From: Asterias amurensis
Lineage: Eukaryota > Echinodermata > Asteroidea > Forcipulatida > Asteriidae
DNA: 64,000 nucleotides
Reading direction: 5' to 3'
NCBI RefSeq assembly: GCF_032118995.1
Contig: NC_092650.1
Coordinates: forward strand, 5,394,001 to 5,458,000
The translations under genes were made by a program, and so were the position numbers. Positions 49,401 to 57,662 of this stretch are shown here, in pieces. The first letter of the stretch is position 1. Every line of letters begins with the position of its first letter. The notes beneath the pieces were generated by a model. That model saw only the letters and a program-made list of their open reading frames with translations. It had not been told where the DNA came from and ran no database searches.

Positions 49401-49605
49401 AAACCGAAATAGTTCTAGGAGTAGGGCATGGCAAGCAAGTACTTTTTAATAAAATTAAAACAACATTTGTGTTAAATTTCCATGCATTTCATATTCCCAA
49501 ACATCTGTCCAATATGTCCTCTGACGAATGCTAATGCACAACAATCAGTTATTTAAGAAAAACAAAGGCAACAAAGAGATGAAAATTACCTGCAAAGGCA
49601 GTCAT
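25456..49605 (-). CDS. DDX1: ATP-dependent RNA helicase DDX1
   Basis: Thirty-one exons give ~745 aa; human DDX1 has 740. DDX1 is a DEAD-box helicase of mRNA 3'-end processing, RNA:DNA clearance and the tRNA ligase complex, in nucleus and cytoplasm. It begins [20 protein letters not shown]. Visible motifs: Q/Walker A region AETGSGKTG (Lys52), an inserted SPRY domain between motif I and Ia ([33 protein letters not shown]), PSRELAEQ (Ia), VATPGR (Ib), LDEAD (376-379), SATLHSF (III, ~413), [10 protein letters not shown] (V) and HRIGRVGR (VI, from ~607). The SPRY insertion in the helicase core identifies DDX1 uniquely. The DEAD motif is split by an intron after LDEA. It ends [13 protein letters not shown]. 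All junctions are canonical except exon 5/6. Confidence 0.95.
26206..26592. mobile_element. TTAA-flanked MITE (family P) in a DDX1 intron
   Basis: TTAA at both ends, terminal repeats 'agacagtggacactattgg' and 'ccaatagtgtccactgcct'. Carries the internal inverted pair 'gagacctcaagttctaa' and 'ccgaggtctc'. Confidence 0.75.
26606..26754. mobile_element. Palindromic MITE (family C)
   Basis: 'gtcgatttcacaaagagtta' is inverted at the right end as 'taactctttgtgaaatccac', and the interior is built of 'taggactag' palindromes. Other copies: 48048-48201, 50886-50999, 52080-52214, 54146-54296. Confidence 0.7.
26904..27125. mobile_element. Truncated family P MITE
   Basis: Starts TTAA-GGCACTGAACACTATTGG in reverse orientation and stops near the 'gaggtctcgtaatc' segment, so one end is lost. 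Confidence 0.6.
27718..28401. mobile_element. Two family B MITEs flanking DDX1 exon 28
   Basis: A diverged copy lies at 27718-27868 ('gaaattgggcccag' at its right) and a well-kept copy at 28201-28401 ('ccaatttcatagagctgctt' against 'aagcagctctatgaaattgg'). Exon 28 (27969-28011) lies between them. Confidence 0.6.
28566..28953. mobile_element. TTAA-flanked MITE (family P)
   Basis: TTAA-AGGCACTGGACAATATTGG at the left and GTCCAGTGCCT-TTAA at the right, in reverse orientation to the 26206 copy. Intron between exons 26 and 27. Confidence 0.75.
29455..29775 (-). mobile_element. tRNA-derived SINE with ATT-repeat tail (family V)
   Basis: On the minus strand the head (about 29705-29775) folds tRNA-like: TGGCAC pairs with GTGCCA, A box near 'ttggcttgtgcg', B box GGTTCGATTCC. 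The body has 'gagggttttccagtccatcc' and the tail is an ATT microsatellite at 29459-29475. A diverged relative is at 44290-44440. Confidence 0.65.
30260..30770. repeat. Diverged ~315-bp tandem duplication
   Basis: 'tttggggtaacaaatttgtt' (about 30279) and 'tttggggtcaaaaatttgtt' (about 30594) begin two similar ~170-bp stretches. A third element between them ('ctgggaattctgtctgccg', 30450-30575) has a reverse copy at 33165-33300. Confidence 0.5.
31336..31443. mobile_element. Foldback element with 18-bp arms
   Basis: 'atgagttggggtggttct' is inverted exactly as 'agaaccaccccaactcat'; the interior includes 'gatcgaaacgttgag'. Similar 'cgaaacgt' hairpins occur near 50730-50850. The family is uncertain. 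Confidence 0.5.
31617..31835. mobile_element. MITE (family H)
   Basis: Ends 'gacccttcccatgaaatatg' and 'catatttcatgggaagggtc' are inverted. The interior is CpG-rich ('gcagacgcgcaatcgcgtct'). An inverted copy lies at 40387-40614 and a worn one at 57732-57925. Confidence 0.7.
32597..32852 (-). mobile_element. tRNA-like SINE (family T), inverted copy
   Basis: Reverse complement of the family T element at 24896-25145, with the same A and B boxes and the same end sequences. It overlaps the left arm of the hairpin at 32822-33000. Confidence 0.65.
32822..33000. repeat. Perfect ~69-bp inverted repeat (hairpin)
   Basis: 32822-32890 and 32932-33000 are exact reverse complements by eye, separated by ~41 bp. 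The arms are the end of SINE family T ('gatgttaaatttgcatcgg' to 'cccatacaccgatgtgtg'), so it looks like a second, inverted partial SINE copy joined head to head. Confidence 0.75.
33307..33600. mobile_element. hAT-like MITE (family J) with 8-bp target duplication
   Basis: Terminal repeats start CATAGAG and end CTCTATG, continuing into 'tatataagaactagagggc'. CACTCTAC is duplicated exactly at 33299-33306 and 33601-33608. An 8-bp duplication is typical of hAT transposition (established knowledge). Confidence 0.8.
33610..33850 (+). mobile_element. Degenerate tRNA-like repeat
   Basis: 'ggctcagttggtagagcgac' matches a tRNA A-box region and 'ggttgaaatcccg' a weak B box at about 33781-33842. The T stem is poor, so no tRNA gene is called. 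Confidence 0.35.
34745..35010 (-). mobile_element. 5'-truncated LINE, C-terminal end
   Basis: Minus-strand translation contains [16 protein letters not shown] and [14 protein letters not shown], the classic end of a non-LTR retrotransposon reverse-transcriptase ORF. It is followed by 'aaagcgctttacaaatgtta' and an ATT tail at the low-coordinate end. It is a dead 3' fragment in a DDX1 intron. Confidence 0.75.
36526..36817. mobile_element. MITE (family J), second copy
   Basis: Same CATAGAG/CTCTATG termini and CpG-rich interior as 33307-33600, in reverse orientation. No clear target duplication is visible. Confidence 0.7.
36899..37129. mobile_element. Palindromic MITE (family B)
   Basis: 'gggcccaatttcatagagct' and 'agctctatgaaattggcccc' are inverted ends; the interior has several 'tgcttaagc' palindromes. 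Confidence 0.7.
37236..37629. mobile_element. TTAA-flanked MITE (family P), full copy
   Basis: TTAA at 37236-37239 and 37626-37629, with ends AGGCACTGGACAC and GTGTCCACTGCCT. This is the best-kept copy in the window and a useful family reference. Confidence 0.8.
38462..38640 (+). mobile_element. SINE/LINE 3' tail with CTA repeat
   Basis: Contains 'aaagcgccttgagtgtctct' and 'gagcgatatataagaagcca' followed by an (ACT)n run. This is the same style of 3' tail as at 43600-43680 and 48943-49081. Confidence 0.5.
39434..39600 (-). pseudogene. DDX1: Partial duplicate of DDX1 exon 10 in a later intron
   Basis: 39482-39590 matches 40865-40970: the 5' half of exon 10 plus its acceptor and flanking intron ('tgtttgggaatgtcaaa', 'gcatggcccaagtaaacacc', 'tgtcaatagtg'). 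The copy has lost the reading frame and one side of the exon, so it cannot substitute. It lies in the intron between exons 11 and 12. Confidence 0.75.
40387..40614. mobile_element. MITE (family H), inverted copy
   Basis: Same 'gacccttcccatgaaatatg' ends as 31617-31835, with the interior in reverse orientation. It is preceded at 40190-40380 by a 3' piece of SINE family L ('ttaagcaagacacttac'). Confidence 0.7.
41883..42126. mobile_element. Internally deleted family P MITE
   Basis: TTAA at both ends; left 'agacactggacactattgg', right terminus 'ccaaacgtgtaccttccc' of the second subfamily. About 150 bp shorter than the full copy, mainly the 'gagacctcaag' segment. Confidence 0.7.
42655..43260 (+). 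mobile_element. SINE family L interrupted by a hAT-like MITE
   Basis: The left part 'gtgtctgatcagcagagtgt' resembles the inverted copy near 47200. The right part 'cgtccttcgagagggac' and 'aaagggttcgccccggtgtg' is the 3' domain. The two are separated by the MITE at 42722-43089. Confidence 0.6.
42722..43089. mobile_element. hAT-like MITE with exact 8-bp target duplication
   Basis: Starts TAAGCTTGGGCGATATC and ends with its inverse. ACGTTATT is duplicated at 42714-42721 and 43090-43097. The interior is unusually rich in cgatat palindromes. A second, one-ended copy starts at 62935. Confidence 0.85.
43600..44110 (-). mobile_element. 5'-truncated LINE, C-terminal end
   Basis: A 95-residue frame (43816-44103) includes [17 protein letters not shown] and [12 protein letters not shown], the conserved end of a non-LTR reverse-transcriptase ORF. 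The 3' side has 'agcgctttgtaaccttagg' and 'aggcgctatataaa' and an ATT microsatellite tail at 43606-43628. The rest of the element is missing. Confidence 0.8.
44290..44440 (-). mobile_element. Degenerate SINE (family V)
   Basis: On the minus strand 'gaccccgattcgatacctgg' (B box) is followed by 'attgggttttcattccctac' and 'tggttttcctccc', in the same order as 29455-29775. Confidence 0.5.
44616..44838. mobile_element. Small MITE beside DDX1 exon 6
   Basis: 'ctatagaccgtattgaat' at the left is inverted exactly at the right (44821-44838). Contains TGACGTCA near 44636 and a GT repeat at 44683. It ends ~20 bp from exon 6. Confidence 0.65.
45015..45290 (+). mobile_element. tRNA-Leu-like SINE (family L), best copy
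   Basis: 'gtcatggccgagcagtctag', a long variable-arm-like segment, a B box 'ggggttcgaacccca' with a perfect T stem, then 'cccttgagcaaggcactt' and 'taacactgtttcagccacgg'. The order matches copies at 505 and 47275 (inverted). Confidence 0.7.
46020..46140 (-). mobile_element. Partial SINE family T
   Basis: 'gtatactcagtactttcccg' and 'ggtgggattcaaacccatga' match the inverted copy at 32630-32730. The A-box half is missing. Confidence 0.55.
46990..47275 (-). mobile_element. SINE family L, inverted
   Basis: Minus strand 'tgccatggccgagaggttaa', 'gtgggttcgaatgccgg', 'gtagtgcattctgctctacc' and 'gtaaccctgtttcagcccta' in order. It ends ~115 bp upstream of DDX1 exon 3. Confidence 0.65.
47601..48201. mobile_element. 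Nested MITE cluster (families C, P and B)
   Basis: A family C end ('ggatttcacaaagagttaa', 47604) runs into a truncated family P element (TTAA at 47620), then into a family B-like segment ('tttcatagagctgctaagca', 47770). A family C copy follows at 48048-48201. The order suggests successive insertions. Confidence 0.5.
48420..49115. mobile_element. Long MITE (family G) carrying an insertion
   Basis: An outer part with 'ataccttttc'-type ends and an inner palindrome ('ttttcgactagtggtttaaa' against 'taaaccactagttgaaaacc'). The same order in reverse occurs at 55790-56345. A 139-bp retroposed tail (48943-49081) interrupts it. Confidence 0.6.
48943..49081 (+). mobile_element. Retroposed tail with 7-bp target duplication
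   Basis: Contains 'gtaaagcgcttagtgaatta' and 'aggcgctatataaatcg' and ends in (TTA)n. ATTAAAC is repeated at 48936-48942 and 49082-49088, marking insertion into the family G element. Confidence 0.7.
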
Positions 49606-50207
49606 CTTGACAAATGACAAGGGACAGCAGACGACGTCGTGGTCGAGCAAAATGATGGTGAGAAATTCATCAACGTCGACCGTAACAGTTTACATTAGTG
49701 TGAGTTAAACAAACCACAAAATATGAATGTTTAAGTAATAATTTTCAAATTTAAAAAATAAAAAACTATATTTTAAAATATTGTCCAATAATTGTTAATA
49801 ATATATTTTAAAATAATATTAAAATTAAGAATTCACAATAAATAGTATTTTAAAAAGCCAGTGTATTCCAACCTTGTTTTCAGGTTCTACAATGATCGAC
49901 TTCTCTAACAGTGATAAATGCTAGCGGGGTCGACGTATTACGGAAATGTGGGTCATTATTGATGGTCAAGTGTAACCTCGTTTTCAATGTTATCGAACGT
50001 TGTATTGTAATGGATGGTAAAATCCTACTATAACGTTGCGTTGGGGACGTGTCAACCAAGCCCAACACGCGCGATGAAATAAATAAACAAAACAGAGGGC
50101 ATGTGTGTGTGTGTAGTCTAGTGTGCAGTCAGCTGTGATGTGGTTGAATTGAAAGAACATAGAAATACCTTCTTTCTTCTTTTGACATTATACGTCTGGA
50201 CGCGTTT
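49606..50207. promoter_or_regulatory. Probable bidirectional DDX1/DHODH promoter
   Basis: Only ~600 bp separate the two start codons, which point away from each other. The region has several CpG-containing stretches ('agacgacgtcgtggtcg' near 49630; 'cgcgcgatg' near 50070) and an AT-rich middle (49735-49860). No TATA box is clear. Sharing of promoter elements is inference from the spacing. Confidence 0.5.
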
Positions 50208-53200
50208 ATGCCTCAACAGCAATCGGTATGCCTTGGTCTGTAAGTAATGTCTCACTGAGTGAAGTGCTTACCTTTTTCTTTGATTTGAATGTTTGAACCA
50301 ACAACAAACTTTCAACAGTCAATGGATCTGGGATTTTTCAGCCAAGAATTATAATTAAATTTAAAACTTAAAATTTATGACCCGACAGACAACGACAGGA
50401 CATTGATGAGATGGCGGCTATTCGTGAATGATTTGAAAACACGGAAAAGTTTCTGTATCACGCCACCACTTTTTCATTCATATGAATGAAATAATTTACT
50501 TCAATTTTTCAATCATTATCAATATCAATGAGATTGGTGAAAAAGTGGTGGCACGATGTCGATACGGAAAGTTATCCATTAAAATTAAACCAAACTAACT
50601 AAAGCAATTAATCTGGTTGAGAAAACAGAACATCCAGATAGCTTGTGCAAACTCACTCAACTGCTTATAAGTTATAGTCGATAAACAAATAATGTTTCAT
50701 AACTGCAAAAAATAATTAATGGCCTGACGTTTCGGCAGCAGAGTCTTTGATATTTGATGATCATTTTAATTAGGCTTTTGTTCATTTGAATAAGCCTTTG
50801 AGAAAGAATCTGCCAGGGCCCAGTGCCCTGGGTCGAAACGTCGGTCAAATATACTGATTAAAATGCAGTAAGCCAGCTAAAGACTAGTCTTACTCTTATC
50901 TCAAGTTAGGACGAGTACTCGTCCTAACTTGGGACTAGCCTTAAAGTTTTGAATACATGTATCTCCAATGTCCAGTCCTAACTCTTTGAGAAATCGGCCC
51001 CTATTTGATGCCACTGAATACTGCCTAACTGATAAAGAAATTAAATTGTTGTCTCTTTGTTTTCCAGGCACGCCTTAAATCTACAGTCAAGGTACTGAGT
51101 GGTGGAACAGTGTTGTTTGTGGGTTTCTCTCTTGGGTTTGGTAGCGAGAAATTCTACCGTAATGTCGCCATGCCGGTAACGCAGTTATTACTCAATGCAG
51201 AGTCGGCTCACAGGTTTGCTGTGAAAACGGCTTCTTGGGGACTCGTACCGAGAAATAGCTTTGTGGACCCGCCATCATTGGTAAGAAGCTGGCTTAAATG
51301 TAGGATAATACCACAGAGTAATGAATAAGAACTAGAGAGCGCACTGGCCTATATGTGGCCCGGCATGCGCACGTTGGATTATTTTCTCTGAGTTGACAAA
51401 AAAGCATCGCACAGCGTGTGTTTGTAAGTAGCGGTAAAACACCTCTACAGATCTGGTATGTGGGGTCCTACTTTTGTTCCATTATTCTCTTTTCTGAAGA
51501 AATTCTCTCTGGGGTTAAAACTGCAGAAATAAACAAACTGTCCCATCTCTTCTTTGAAACTTTCAGGGAGTTTCAGTGTGGGGACGACACTTCAGCAACC
51601 CAGTCGGTCTTGCTGCTGGTTTCGACAAGCACGCTGAAGCTATGGACGGCATGCTGAAGATGGGCTTTGGTTTCGTGGAAGTCGGGAGCGTGACGCCAGA
51701 ACCACAGGAGGGCAACCCCAAACCCAGAGTATTCAGACTGCTGGAAGACAAAGCCATTATTAACAGGTCAGTATGGATGGACCTACTGGCTTTGGTTACC
51801 TCTGATATTATTTTGATAGATGTTACTATTACTTGAGGGTGATTACACTGACTTTACACTGACTTTACACTGACTTTACACTGATATTACACCAACCACC
51901 CAAACCAAGTCCAGGGATGAGAAATTTCAGACTTTTATCTGAATTCAGACTTTTCGAGTCAGCCTGGTGAAGAAAAACAGATGTTATTTTTTTGTGCACA
52001 TAAAGAAATTCTGCTCTTTAAACTACATCTTTAGCACTGATGTTATTATTCCCAAAGAGACCTTAAAATTAAAAGCTCCAGGGGTTGATTTCACAAAGAA
52101 TTGAGACTGGTCTTATCTTGAGTTAGGACGAGTTACTCTTCCTAACTTAGGACTAGCTGTACGTTTTTGATATCTCCTAGTTTAGTCCTAACTCTTTGTG
52201 AAATCCACCCCAGGGGTTACCACAAGGTAACATTCAAATCATTTCAACATACCGTTAGCTCCTCAAATTTACATCCTAGTTGCAGACTTTTTTGTCAGCA
52301 ATGACTCTCACCCCTACAAACTCTTCACAAAATTTATGAATTGAGTTAAGTTTGAGTCACCTGTCCCCAAAATTATTTCTCGAGTCCTAGAGTTGAGGCC
52401 TTCAACATTGAGTATATATCCAAATGTCAACTATGCTTAGAGCTTGAGACTATCAAAGTTCAAACATTTAGTTGTTGAGTTTTCTTTATTAGAGTACTTG
52501 GATGGTTTGGAGCACAGGGAGCTGAGTTGTGTGACTTCAACGTTGACCAAAAGTTAAAAGGCAAAAGAAACAGTTAAAAAAAGAAAAATTAAAATTTTAA
52601 AGTTCAGACTGATTTTCATCTGTGTTACTGGAAATATTTCAGCTCCAATAACTCATTTGCTTCCTTGTTAAATAAATTTTACATTTTCTTCAATTTACTC
52701 TAACTGTGGCTTGTTGTTTTTATGATAGATACGGGTTCAACAGTGAAGGGCATGAAAATGTACTCAAACGGCTGGAAGAAAGAAAAAAAAGAGGTAAGCC
52801 ATTTGCCCGTTTCTCTCAGAGTAATAATTATCCAACCACACATTATGATTAAATCTTTCACCATTGAGTATTAATCTTATAAAGTGAGGAGACCTGAAAT
52901 AATATATAGTCTTGAGACATCGGTCGAGACCTCCAACTCTGTCAAATATTTAGACAAAACAAACTATCAATAATACTTAATGATCCCTTTTCATTCTACA
53001 GAAAAGAAGGGCATCGTTGGAATTAATTTTGGTAAGAACAAAACTTCGCCAGACACCGTAAATGACTATGTGAAGGGAGTGAAGTGCCTAGGTTGTCTCG
53101 GGGACTATCTGGTTATCAACGTGTCAAGCCCCAACACCCCTGGACTCAGAAAAATGCAGGGTAGACAACAACTGGAAGGACTAATTGATAAGGTGAGAGT

Positions 53201-56200
53201 GTCTTTTCTTTTTTTTTTTTTTCATCGTGCTGAACTTTCATATCACTGCGTTGACACATAGTCCAGGGATTGAATTTTACACTGGACCATTTGCCCGGGG
53301 CCAGTGATTATAGTGTGGGACCAGTAAACTCAAGATGGTCCGATGGTCTTGTTTTTTTGTTTTCAATTCAACATCTGTGTCTAATGTTCAAACGTTGAGT
53401 TTGAGTTTCACAAGTATCTTTCAAATATCTGTTGGTTATCACCCATAAAACAGAAGCTCTAGATAAATCTTCTCTTAGTGTTTGTTCAAATGAAACTGTT
53501 TAGATGATAAAACTGTTCTCATTTTGATTCTGGTTCAGTAAACATTTTGTAAATCTTTTACATGTTGCTCCAAATATCAGGGTGTTGGTTTACATTGGAG
53601 CGGAGTATTTTGATGGACTTGGTACTCTACCCACAAGCCACCCAATGTTAGAGAAAGGGCAGGCTTGCCAATCATATCAGAGATCAACATTATGATGTTA
53701 AAGGGAAGGTACTTGTTTTGGTAATTACTCAAAACAAATGTTAACTTAAAAACTGACTTGGTAACGAGCATTGTAGAGCTGTTGATAGTATAAAACATTG
53801 TGGGAACGACTCCCTCTGAAGTAACGTAGTTTATTAGAAAGAGGTGATTTCTCACTAAAATAATAAAATACTTCTAGCTAGAAGTCTTTTATTCCTATCT
53901 GAAAGCACACAAATTCATCCAACAAGGTAGTTTTTTTCTTTCATCATTTTCTCCCAACTCCGTTGACCAATTCAGTTCAAATTTTCACAGGTTTGTTATT
54001 TTATGCATGTGTTGAGATACATTAAGTGAGAACACAGGTCTTTGTCAATTACCAAAAGTGTACCTTCCCTTAAGCTACCATAGAGTAGAGTTATTTTGAT
54101 GGATTTGGAAATGCACCCCAAGCCGTCCTCTTAACATGAGACCAGGGGTGGATTTCACATAGAGTTAAGACTAGTCTTATCTTGAGTTAGGATGAGTTAC
54201 TCGTGCTAACTTAGGACTAGCTATACGTTTTGCATATCTCCTAGGATTAGTCCTAAGTTAGGACTAGTCCTAACTCTTTGTGAAATCGACCCCTGGGATG
54301 TGTTGTGGCTTGACTAATAACTGTTTTTAACTGTTTGTTGGTCATTGGCCAGTGATTAACCAATGTTCAATTCAACCGAAACAGTCATTGGTTACGACCA
54401 CTAAAACTCACCCTAGGATTGTCATCATACTTTAATCGTTATAAACCATTATGTCTTTCCTTTGTCTTTAAGCCCAATACATTTGTTTTGAATAACATAA
54501 ACCATAAGGATTTTATGTATGTTTTATAACAGGTTCTTGAGGCTAGGAACTCCTTGCCGTGTTCTCCAAAACCTCCAGTGCTGATCAAGATTGCCCCAGA
54601 TCAGACGCAGCAAGACAAAGAAGACATTGCACAAGTTGTCCTCCAAAAACAGGTCCGTCTAAAAAGACAAATGAGCTTTTTCTGTGCCCTCTCTCCCCCT
54701 CTCTCTCGCTCTCTCTCTCCATTCATACACTTCCACCTGCTTCTGTTACACTTATACATCATTTAGCCCTTTAGAAAGATTGAAACGTCTGGCTAGTTCA
54801 GTGTCATGAAACATTCCTATTTAACATGAAATACAGACCGGTGACACAAATTGGCGGACTTGTGAAATGACAAGCAAATTGGTCCCACTGGCTAGTCACT
54901 GAACAAATTTTGGGCAAACCATGCGATGGTACTTGTATAAACCTGGTAAGGCAAAGAAGACATTGCACAAGTTGTCCTCCCAAAACACGTACGTCTAAAA
55001 AACTTCAGAGGTCAATGAAGAGATCAGCCTGTTTCAGGATAAGTGAAATGGCAAGCTAATACAACCTGCTGCCTAATCACTGAGAAAGTTAAGGTTAAAA
55101 CTGTGTGTAGGTACTTGTATGAACTCAGTACTTGTATACTTATATGGTACTTGTATACAATTCAGTAACATTCATTTCAATGCAATTCATTTCAATGCAA
55201 TTCATTTCAATTCATTACAAAAAGCACATAACATTGAAATTACCCAAGTAACACAGAAGCATGAGATAATAAATATATTTGGTGCACAATGAATCAATAA
55301 TAATCGGCAGAATGACAACATTTAGGTGTAAGGTGAAGCAGAACGCTTTGGTACCATAACCTATGGACAAACAAACATAAGCCCACGGAACCATGACAGA
55401 ACATAGGACAACGGAAGCAGACAAGACAAATGAGACAAGGCCAACCCAACTTACAAGTTACCCCCTCATTAGACTATGACTAAGAGTCAAGGAACTGAGC
55501 TCTCAGGTTTCTAACAAACACAGATAGAGAAGGTGAAGATTTAAGAGAATCATTTACCAATCCTGAACTTTTAGGTGGATGGTTTGATTGTGACCAACAC
55601 TACAATAACCAGACCTGAGAGTCTACAAAGTTGCAACAAAGTAGAAGGAGGTGGTCTTAGTGGACCTCCACTCAAACAGATGTCTACGGATACAATCAGA
55701 GATATGTATACTCTGACACAGGGTGAGTCTAAATCAACTTCATTTTTGGCCTTACATCCTCTTATAGTTGATAGGTTTTGAATAAGGGAATCAATGTGTG
55801 GTGAAGAGGTTTTCAACTAGTGGTTTAATCCCAACGAGGCCTGGTTCTTGATCATTTTACCGAGACGAAGTCAAGGTAAATTATCAAGAACCAGACATCG
55901 GCGGGTTTAAACCACTAGTTGAAAACCGATTCAACACACTTTGATTCCCATTCATAAATACCTTTTCGGTCAAAAAACATTAACACTTATGGTCAAAAAG
56001 TAAAATAAAGGCAAAAGTTATAATTGTTCAATGGTTTCTTTCAACACATCACCCCTCCAGCTTTGAAAAAGTAAGGCCCTCGGGTAAACAATTTCTTATT
56101 TAAGAAGATGCTGTGCGCGTCGCGCGTATCGCATGATGTTGCACAACTGTTTCAGCCGTTGCTCTGGACCAATAGGAATGAAGAAAATATCTTATACGCA

Positions 56201-57662
56201 CAGGTGCAAGCTCGCGTGTCACGCCCATGTTTCAACACTTTTTACTGGTGTTACATGTATATCATCCGTTCAAACAACTCCTCCTGATGCCCTCTCAACC
56301 AATCAGAATGGATAAACTGTCCTGGGTATTTATGAATGGTGCATATCGACTGTGGTCTGAACAACTGATGTCACACTTCTAGGCTCATGCGCTACGCCAG
56401 AGATCTGCCGTTGAGCCTACATCAATCACCATCCATAATCACCTTTCACCTACATTCATTTCACATAGAGATGACGCTGTCGAAACCTTTGTAAGTGTGA
56501 TGAGAAAAAGAAAAAAAAAGCACGCTGCTTGCGCAGCTGATCAAAAGTGCAGCTGCCAAACATCACTTTTGACCAATCAAAACGCTTTTATGGAAAGCTT
56601 CAGCATGTTTATCCAATGAAATAATTGTACCCAGTGAAATCACTGGTTCTGTAAAAATCAATACCTTTGGACCAGTCTTGGCCGTCGCAAATGGCCGAGG
56701 GGCCGACTGAGTCATGTGAACAGAGGGGGCTTTAATGAAAAATTTTGTGAAAGAGAATGTGACAGTTTTCCAACGACTTCTTTTTTAGGGAAGCTACCAA
56801 TCATTGGAGTGGGTGGGATCAGCTCCGGCCAGGATGCATTTGAGAAGATCAAGGCAGGTGCGTGTCTAGTACAGCTTTACACTGCATTAGCGTACGACGG
56901 GCCACCCTTGGTAAAGAGAATAAAGAGGGAGCTTGATGTACTGTTAAGGTAAGCCATTAATAAAGGTTATTGGCCAATTACAAATTCTAGGAACAGTGAC
57001 TGCAGTCAAGACATACACAAGTTCAAAGCTTACAACCCAAACTTAAGTTTGATCACAACCTTAACCTTCATTTCAGTTTATTTATGAAATTCACAAAAGG
57101 TCACGCAAAATGTGTTACAAAGGCCATTTCTTACCAGACATTTTTTTTTACAGGCAACTAGGAGGCAACCACCTGCACTGCATGCCAAACTGAACACTTT
57201 GGTTTGTACCACAGACATTTCTAACACTACCCTACTGTCCCAAGAAAATAGTATTGAAACTAGCATATGGATGTTTGTTCTCCTGGAAGATTGCCTGAAA
57301 CGGGTTGCCTGTTAATTGCCAGATGTGACATGGCCTGGTTAAGCTTGGCCTGCCACTACACAGGTCTACAAATTGGGAAGATTTAATCAGCTCACTGATT
57401 ATTGCATGAAAAAAAAACTAGAAAAAATTCCCTACAGTGTGAGGCGATATGTTCCCAACCTCTTTAACGGCGCTGTACAGTAAACTCCAAAATAAAAGGC
57501 GATATTTTGAGAGATGTTTTGGAATCACATTCCGAAATTATGGAGGACGGACTGTATTTAAAAGCAAAAGTTGATTTATTTTTTTGCAATTTTATTTCCA
57601 ACAGGGAAAGTGGTTACAAGAGTGTAGAGGAAGCTGTCGGTGCGGACAATAAATTGAGTTGA
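50208..57662 (+). CDS. DHODH: Dihydroorotate dehydrogenase (quinone), mitochondrial
   Basis: Nine exons: 50208-50225, 51068-51280, 51567-51766, 52729-52793, 53002-53192, 54533-54652, 55575-55722, 56789-56948, 57605-57662; 390 aa (human 395). Class 2 enzyme of the inner mitochondrial membrane that oxidises dihydroorotate to orotate and passes electrons to ubiquinone, step four of pyrimidine synthesis. The N terminus has basic residues (R8, K10, K14), then a hydrophobic segment (~16-30). FMN and substrate motifs are intact: [45 protein letters not shown] with the catalytic serine at ~208, [27 protein letters not shown] and QLYTAL. All phases agree. The first exon (MPQQQS) is short and poorly constrained. 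Confidence 0.95.
50452..50575. mobile_element. Small palindromic MITE in DHODH intron 1
   Basis: 'cacgccaccactttttcat' is inverted as 'ggtgaaaaagtggtggcacg' around a ~75-bp AT-rich centre, with 'gtatc' and 'gatac' just outside. Confidence 0.6.
50886..50999. mobile_element. Family C MITE
   Basis: 'agactagtcttactcttatc' to 'cctaactctttgagaaatcg'. A 'cgaaacgtcgg' hairpin pair flanks it at 50725 and 50835. Confidence 0.55.
51328..51425. mobile_element. Partial family J MITE
   Basis: Begins 'aagaactagagagcgcactg' and includes 'cggcatgcgcacg' as in 33330-33370; the other end is absent. Confidence 0.5.
52080..52214. mobile_element. Family C MITE in DHODH intron 3
   Basis: 'gttgatttcacaaagaattg' and 'tcctaactctttgtgaaatc' are inverted ends. 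Confidence 0.65.
53698..54073. mobile_element. Family P MITE, second terminal subtype
   Basis: TTAA-AGGGAAGGTACTTGTTTTGG at the left and GTGTACCTTCCC-TTAA at the right; the interior matches the family P body. The end sequence differs from the AGGCACTGG type. Confidence 0.75.
54146..54296. mobile_element. Family C MITE in DHODH intron 5
   Basis: 'gtggatttcacatagagtta' and 'taactctttgtgaaatcgac' ends, with the central 'cctaagttaggactagtcc' palindrome. Confidence 0.7.
54690..54722 (+). repeat. CT microsatellite
   Basis: Short CT-rich run just downstream of DHODH exon 6. Confidence 0.7.
54948..55125 (+). pseudogene. DHODH: Tandem duplicate of the 3' end of DHODH exon 6
   Basis: 'caaagaagacattgcacaag' and 'ttgtcctcc' repeat the last ~40 nt of exon 6 (54616-54652). 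The donor is changed (CAGGTCCGT became CACGTACGT), and the following intron sequence is also repeated (54855-54945 against 55040-55125). The fragment has no acceptor and is probably not spliced in. Confidence 0.7.
55790..56345. mobile_element. Long MITE (family G)
   Basis: Palindromic part 55790-55975 ('tcaactagtggtttaatccc' against 'ggtttaaaccactagttga'), then a CpG-containing part to 56345 matching 48420-48660 in reverse. Lies in DHODH intron 7. Confidence 0.65.

Larger units (their letters stand above)
38642..49605 (-). other. DDX1: DDX1 exon map, exons 1-15
   Basis: Exons (minus strand): 1 49590-49605; 2 48261-48312; 3 47390-47483; 4 46186-46276; 5 ~45464-45534; 6 44857-44943; 7 43318-43401; 8 42395-42471; 9 41359-41431; 10 40835-40911; 11 39937-39990; 12 39355-39415; 13 39074-39135; 14 38840-38863; 15 38642-38694. 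Exons 1-3 carry the Q-motif and Walker A, 4-11 the SPRY insertion, and 13-14 motif Ia. Exon 14 is only 24 nt and encodes PSRELAEQ. Confidence 0.88.

Noticed and set aside
51563-51757. Minus-strand frame in DHODH exon 3
   Set aside because: Shadow of a strongly conserved DHODH coding exon on the plus strand.
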